A stretch of DNA of 64,000 bases from UBA668 sp963720695 (GTDB taxonomy: Bacteria; Actinomycetota; Acidimicrobiia; Acidimicrobiales; Ilumatobacteraceae): contig CAVRGG010000006.1 in assembly GCA_963720695.1 (NCBI GenBank), positions 1 to 64,000 of the forward strand. Direction: 5' to 3'. The notes beneath the pieces are model-generated. The model saw only the letters and a program-made list of their open reading frames with translations, did no database searches and was not told where the DNA came from. A program made the translations under genes and the position numbers. Shown here piece after piece: positions 62,909 through 64,000 of this stretch; positions within the stretch are counted from its first letter, which is position 1, and each line of letters starts with the position of its first letter.

Positions 62909-64000
62909 GGCGACCAGTGTTGCAAGCGCTCGACCGCCTCGGCGATTTCCGTGCCGTGGCCGGCGTAGCTGAAGCGCACGAACCGGTCGCCGCGAGCCAG
63001 ATCGAAGTCGAGCCCAGGTGTCGTGGCGACGTGGATCTCGTCGAGCCACCGATTGCAGAGCTGCATCGATCCACCGACCGACGCTGCGAGGTCGCTGACG
63101 TCGGCGTACACGTAGAACGCGCCGTCGGCGTCGGCGACGTCGGTGATACCGGCCGCCGCCAGTCCGTCGACGAGCAGCGACCGGTTGGCGGCGTATCGGC
63201 GCACGTGCCCGTCGAGCTCGTCGGTGGCGTCGAACGCGGCGAGCCCCGCCACCTGGCTCACGTGCGGGGCGCAGATGTAGAGGTTCTGCTGCAGCCGCTC
63301 GACCGCGTCGTGCAGATGCGAGGGCACCACCATCCAGCCGAGCCGCCAGCCGGTCATGCTGTAGTACTTGCTGAAGCTGTTGACCAGCACGGCATCGCGG
63401 GTCGAGGCGAGCACCGTCGGGGCAGGGCTCTGGTAGGTCAGTCCGTGGTAGATCTCGTCGGCCACCAGTTGCACGTCGTGGGTCGCACACCAATCGCTGA
63501 TGGCCGCCAACCGGACGGCGTCGAGGACGGTGCCCGTCGGATTCGACGGGGATGCGATCACGAGGCCGTCGAGCGGCGCCGCGGCAGCCAGCAGTTCCGG
63601 AGTGGGCGCCCACCGCGTGTCGGGGCCGACCGGGATCGGCACCGGTTCGATCCCGAGCGCGAGCAGTGTGTTGCGGTAGCACGGGTAACCGGGCTCGATC
63701 ACGCCGACGCGGTCGCCCGCGTCGAACGCGGCGAGGAAGGCGAGCGTGAAGCCGGCGCTGGCACCGCCGACGACCAGCACCTCGGCCGGCTCGACCGCCA
63801 CGCCGTACCGCTCGTCGTAGTGGCGAGCGATGCGGCGACGCAGCGCCATCGACCCCGGGGCGTTCGTGTAGCCGAGTGGCTCCTGCGCGCCGAGAGCGGC
63901 AGCCACCGCCGCCCGGGCGGTCGCAGGAGCGCCCGTCGCGGGCTGGCCGACCTCGAGGTGCCGCACCGGAGCACCACGGGCGGCGAGTTCCGCAGCGCGC
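62905..64000 (-). CDS. Class I aminotransferase, 5' end beyond the window
   Basis: The frame stays open to the window edge; about 365 residues are seen and only the first few tens are missing. VRHLEVGQPATGAPA, EPLGYTNAPGSMALR, ASPSNPTGTVLD with PLP Asn, ADEIYHGLTY and Lys in VNSFSKYYSMTGWRLGW. Similar to aspartate/tyrosine-type aminotransferases used in amino acid breakdown. It heads an operon with the CoA transferase and deoxyribosyltransferase. Confidence 0.9.
   Translation of the reverse strand, partial: RAAELAARGAPVRHLEVGQPATGAPATARAAVAAALGAQEPLGYTNAPGSMALRRRIARHYDERYGVAVEPAEVLVVGGASAGFTLAFLAAFDAGDRVGVIEPGYPCYRNTLLALGIEPVPIPVGPDTRWAPTPELLAAAAPLDGLVIASPSNPTGTVLDAVRLAAISDWCATHDVQLVADEIYHGLTYQSPAPTVLASTRDAVLVNSFSKYYSMTGWRLGWMVVPSHLHDAVERLQQNLYICAPHVSQVAGLAAFDATDELDGHVRRYAANRSLLVDGLAAAGITDVADADGAFYVYADVSDLAASVGGSMQLCNRWLDEIHVATTPGLDFDLARGDRFVRFSYAGHGTEIAEAVERLQHWSP

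Overview
The window reads as a high-GC actinobacterial chromosome. An HspR-type dnaK operon with a HAIR operator, an EtfD-type membrane iron-sulfur reductase, a Dcd of actinobacterial type, Thr-rich exported proteins and GTG/ATG starts all fit. The flavour is that of Acidimicrobiia (Ilumatobacter-like), but that placement is inference from gene content, not a phylogeny.

1-11.24 kb is an integrated mobile element. An intact tRNA-Gly(CCC) sits at 11201-11274, a tyrosine integrase lies 107 bp from it, and the 3' half of the same tRNA is repeated at bases 1-30. The element carries an AbiE/MenAT-like toxin-antitoxin pair with a palindromic operator, an excisionase-like HTH protein, a MobF relaxase-helicase, an aminoglycoside-phosphotransferase-family gene framed by 36-bp inverted repeats, and small membrane, lipo- and ankyrin proteins. 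The relaxase and the integrase are broken by single-base indels.

11.3-29.9 kb is core-like: a membrane protein, dcd, etfD, a cNMP-binding protein, phosphoglycerate mutase (frameshifted near its end), a degenerate maltokinase-like protein, an M14 peptidase, an OmpR/HK two-component pair, a Thr-rich exported protein, apbE, a serine esterase, the kbl-tdh threonine-degradation pair, a DAO-type oxidase and an APC permease.

29.9-36.4 kb holds dnaK-grpE-dnaJ-hspR under a HAIR site, followed in tight spacing by a PPOX/split-barrel flavin or F420 protein, then a cytochrome c lipoprotein with a membrane partner and an acyl-CoA thioesterase-like protein. 36.4-41.9 kb is a second accessory stretch: small hypothetical and lipoprotein genes, an IS3-family element and a Phd/VapC toxin-antitoxin locus, with a 45-bp direct repeat at its two sides. 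A short intergenic motif (CGGCAG-N-T...) recurs in both accessory regions.

41.9-48.9 kb has a SWIM protein with an SNF2 helicase, a VOC protein and a translationally coupled pair of exported proteins. 48.9-54.2 kb is a divergent catabolic cluster: FAH-family hydrolase and aldehyde dehydrogenase one way; acetoacetate-decarboxylase-like protein, cytochrome P450 and gamma-glutamyl hydrolase the other. A palindrome lies at the shared promoter. 54.2-64 kb has MarR-PlsC, a zinc-peptidase lipoprotein, two aminotransferases, a nitrilase-GNAT pair opposite a TetR, msrA, a deoxyribosyltransferase and a CaiB-type CoA transferase.

Of the twelve frame breaks I could resolve, eleven behave as single-base insertions. 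That one-sided pattern looks more like a sequencing artefact than decay, so the pseudogene labels here should be read with that caution.
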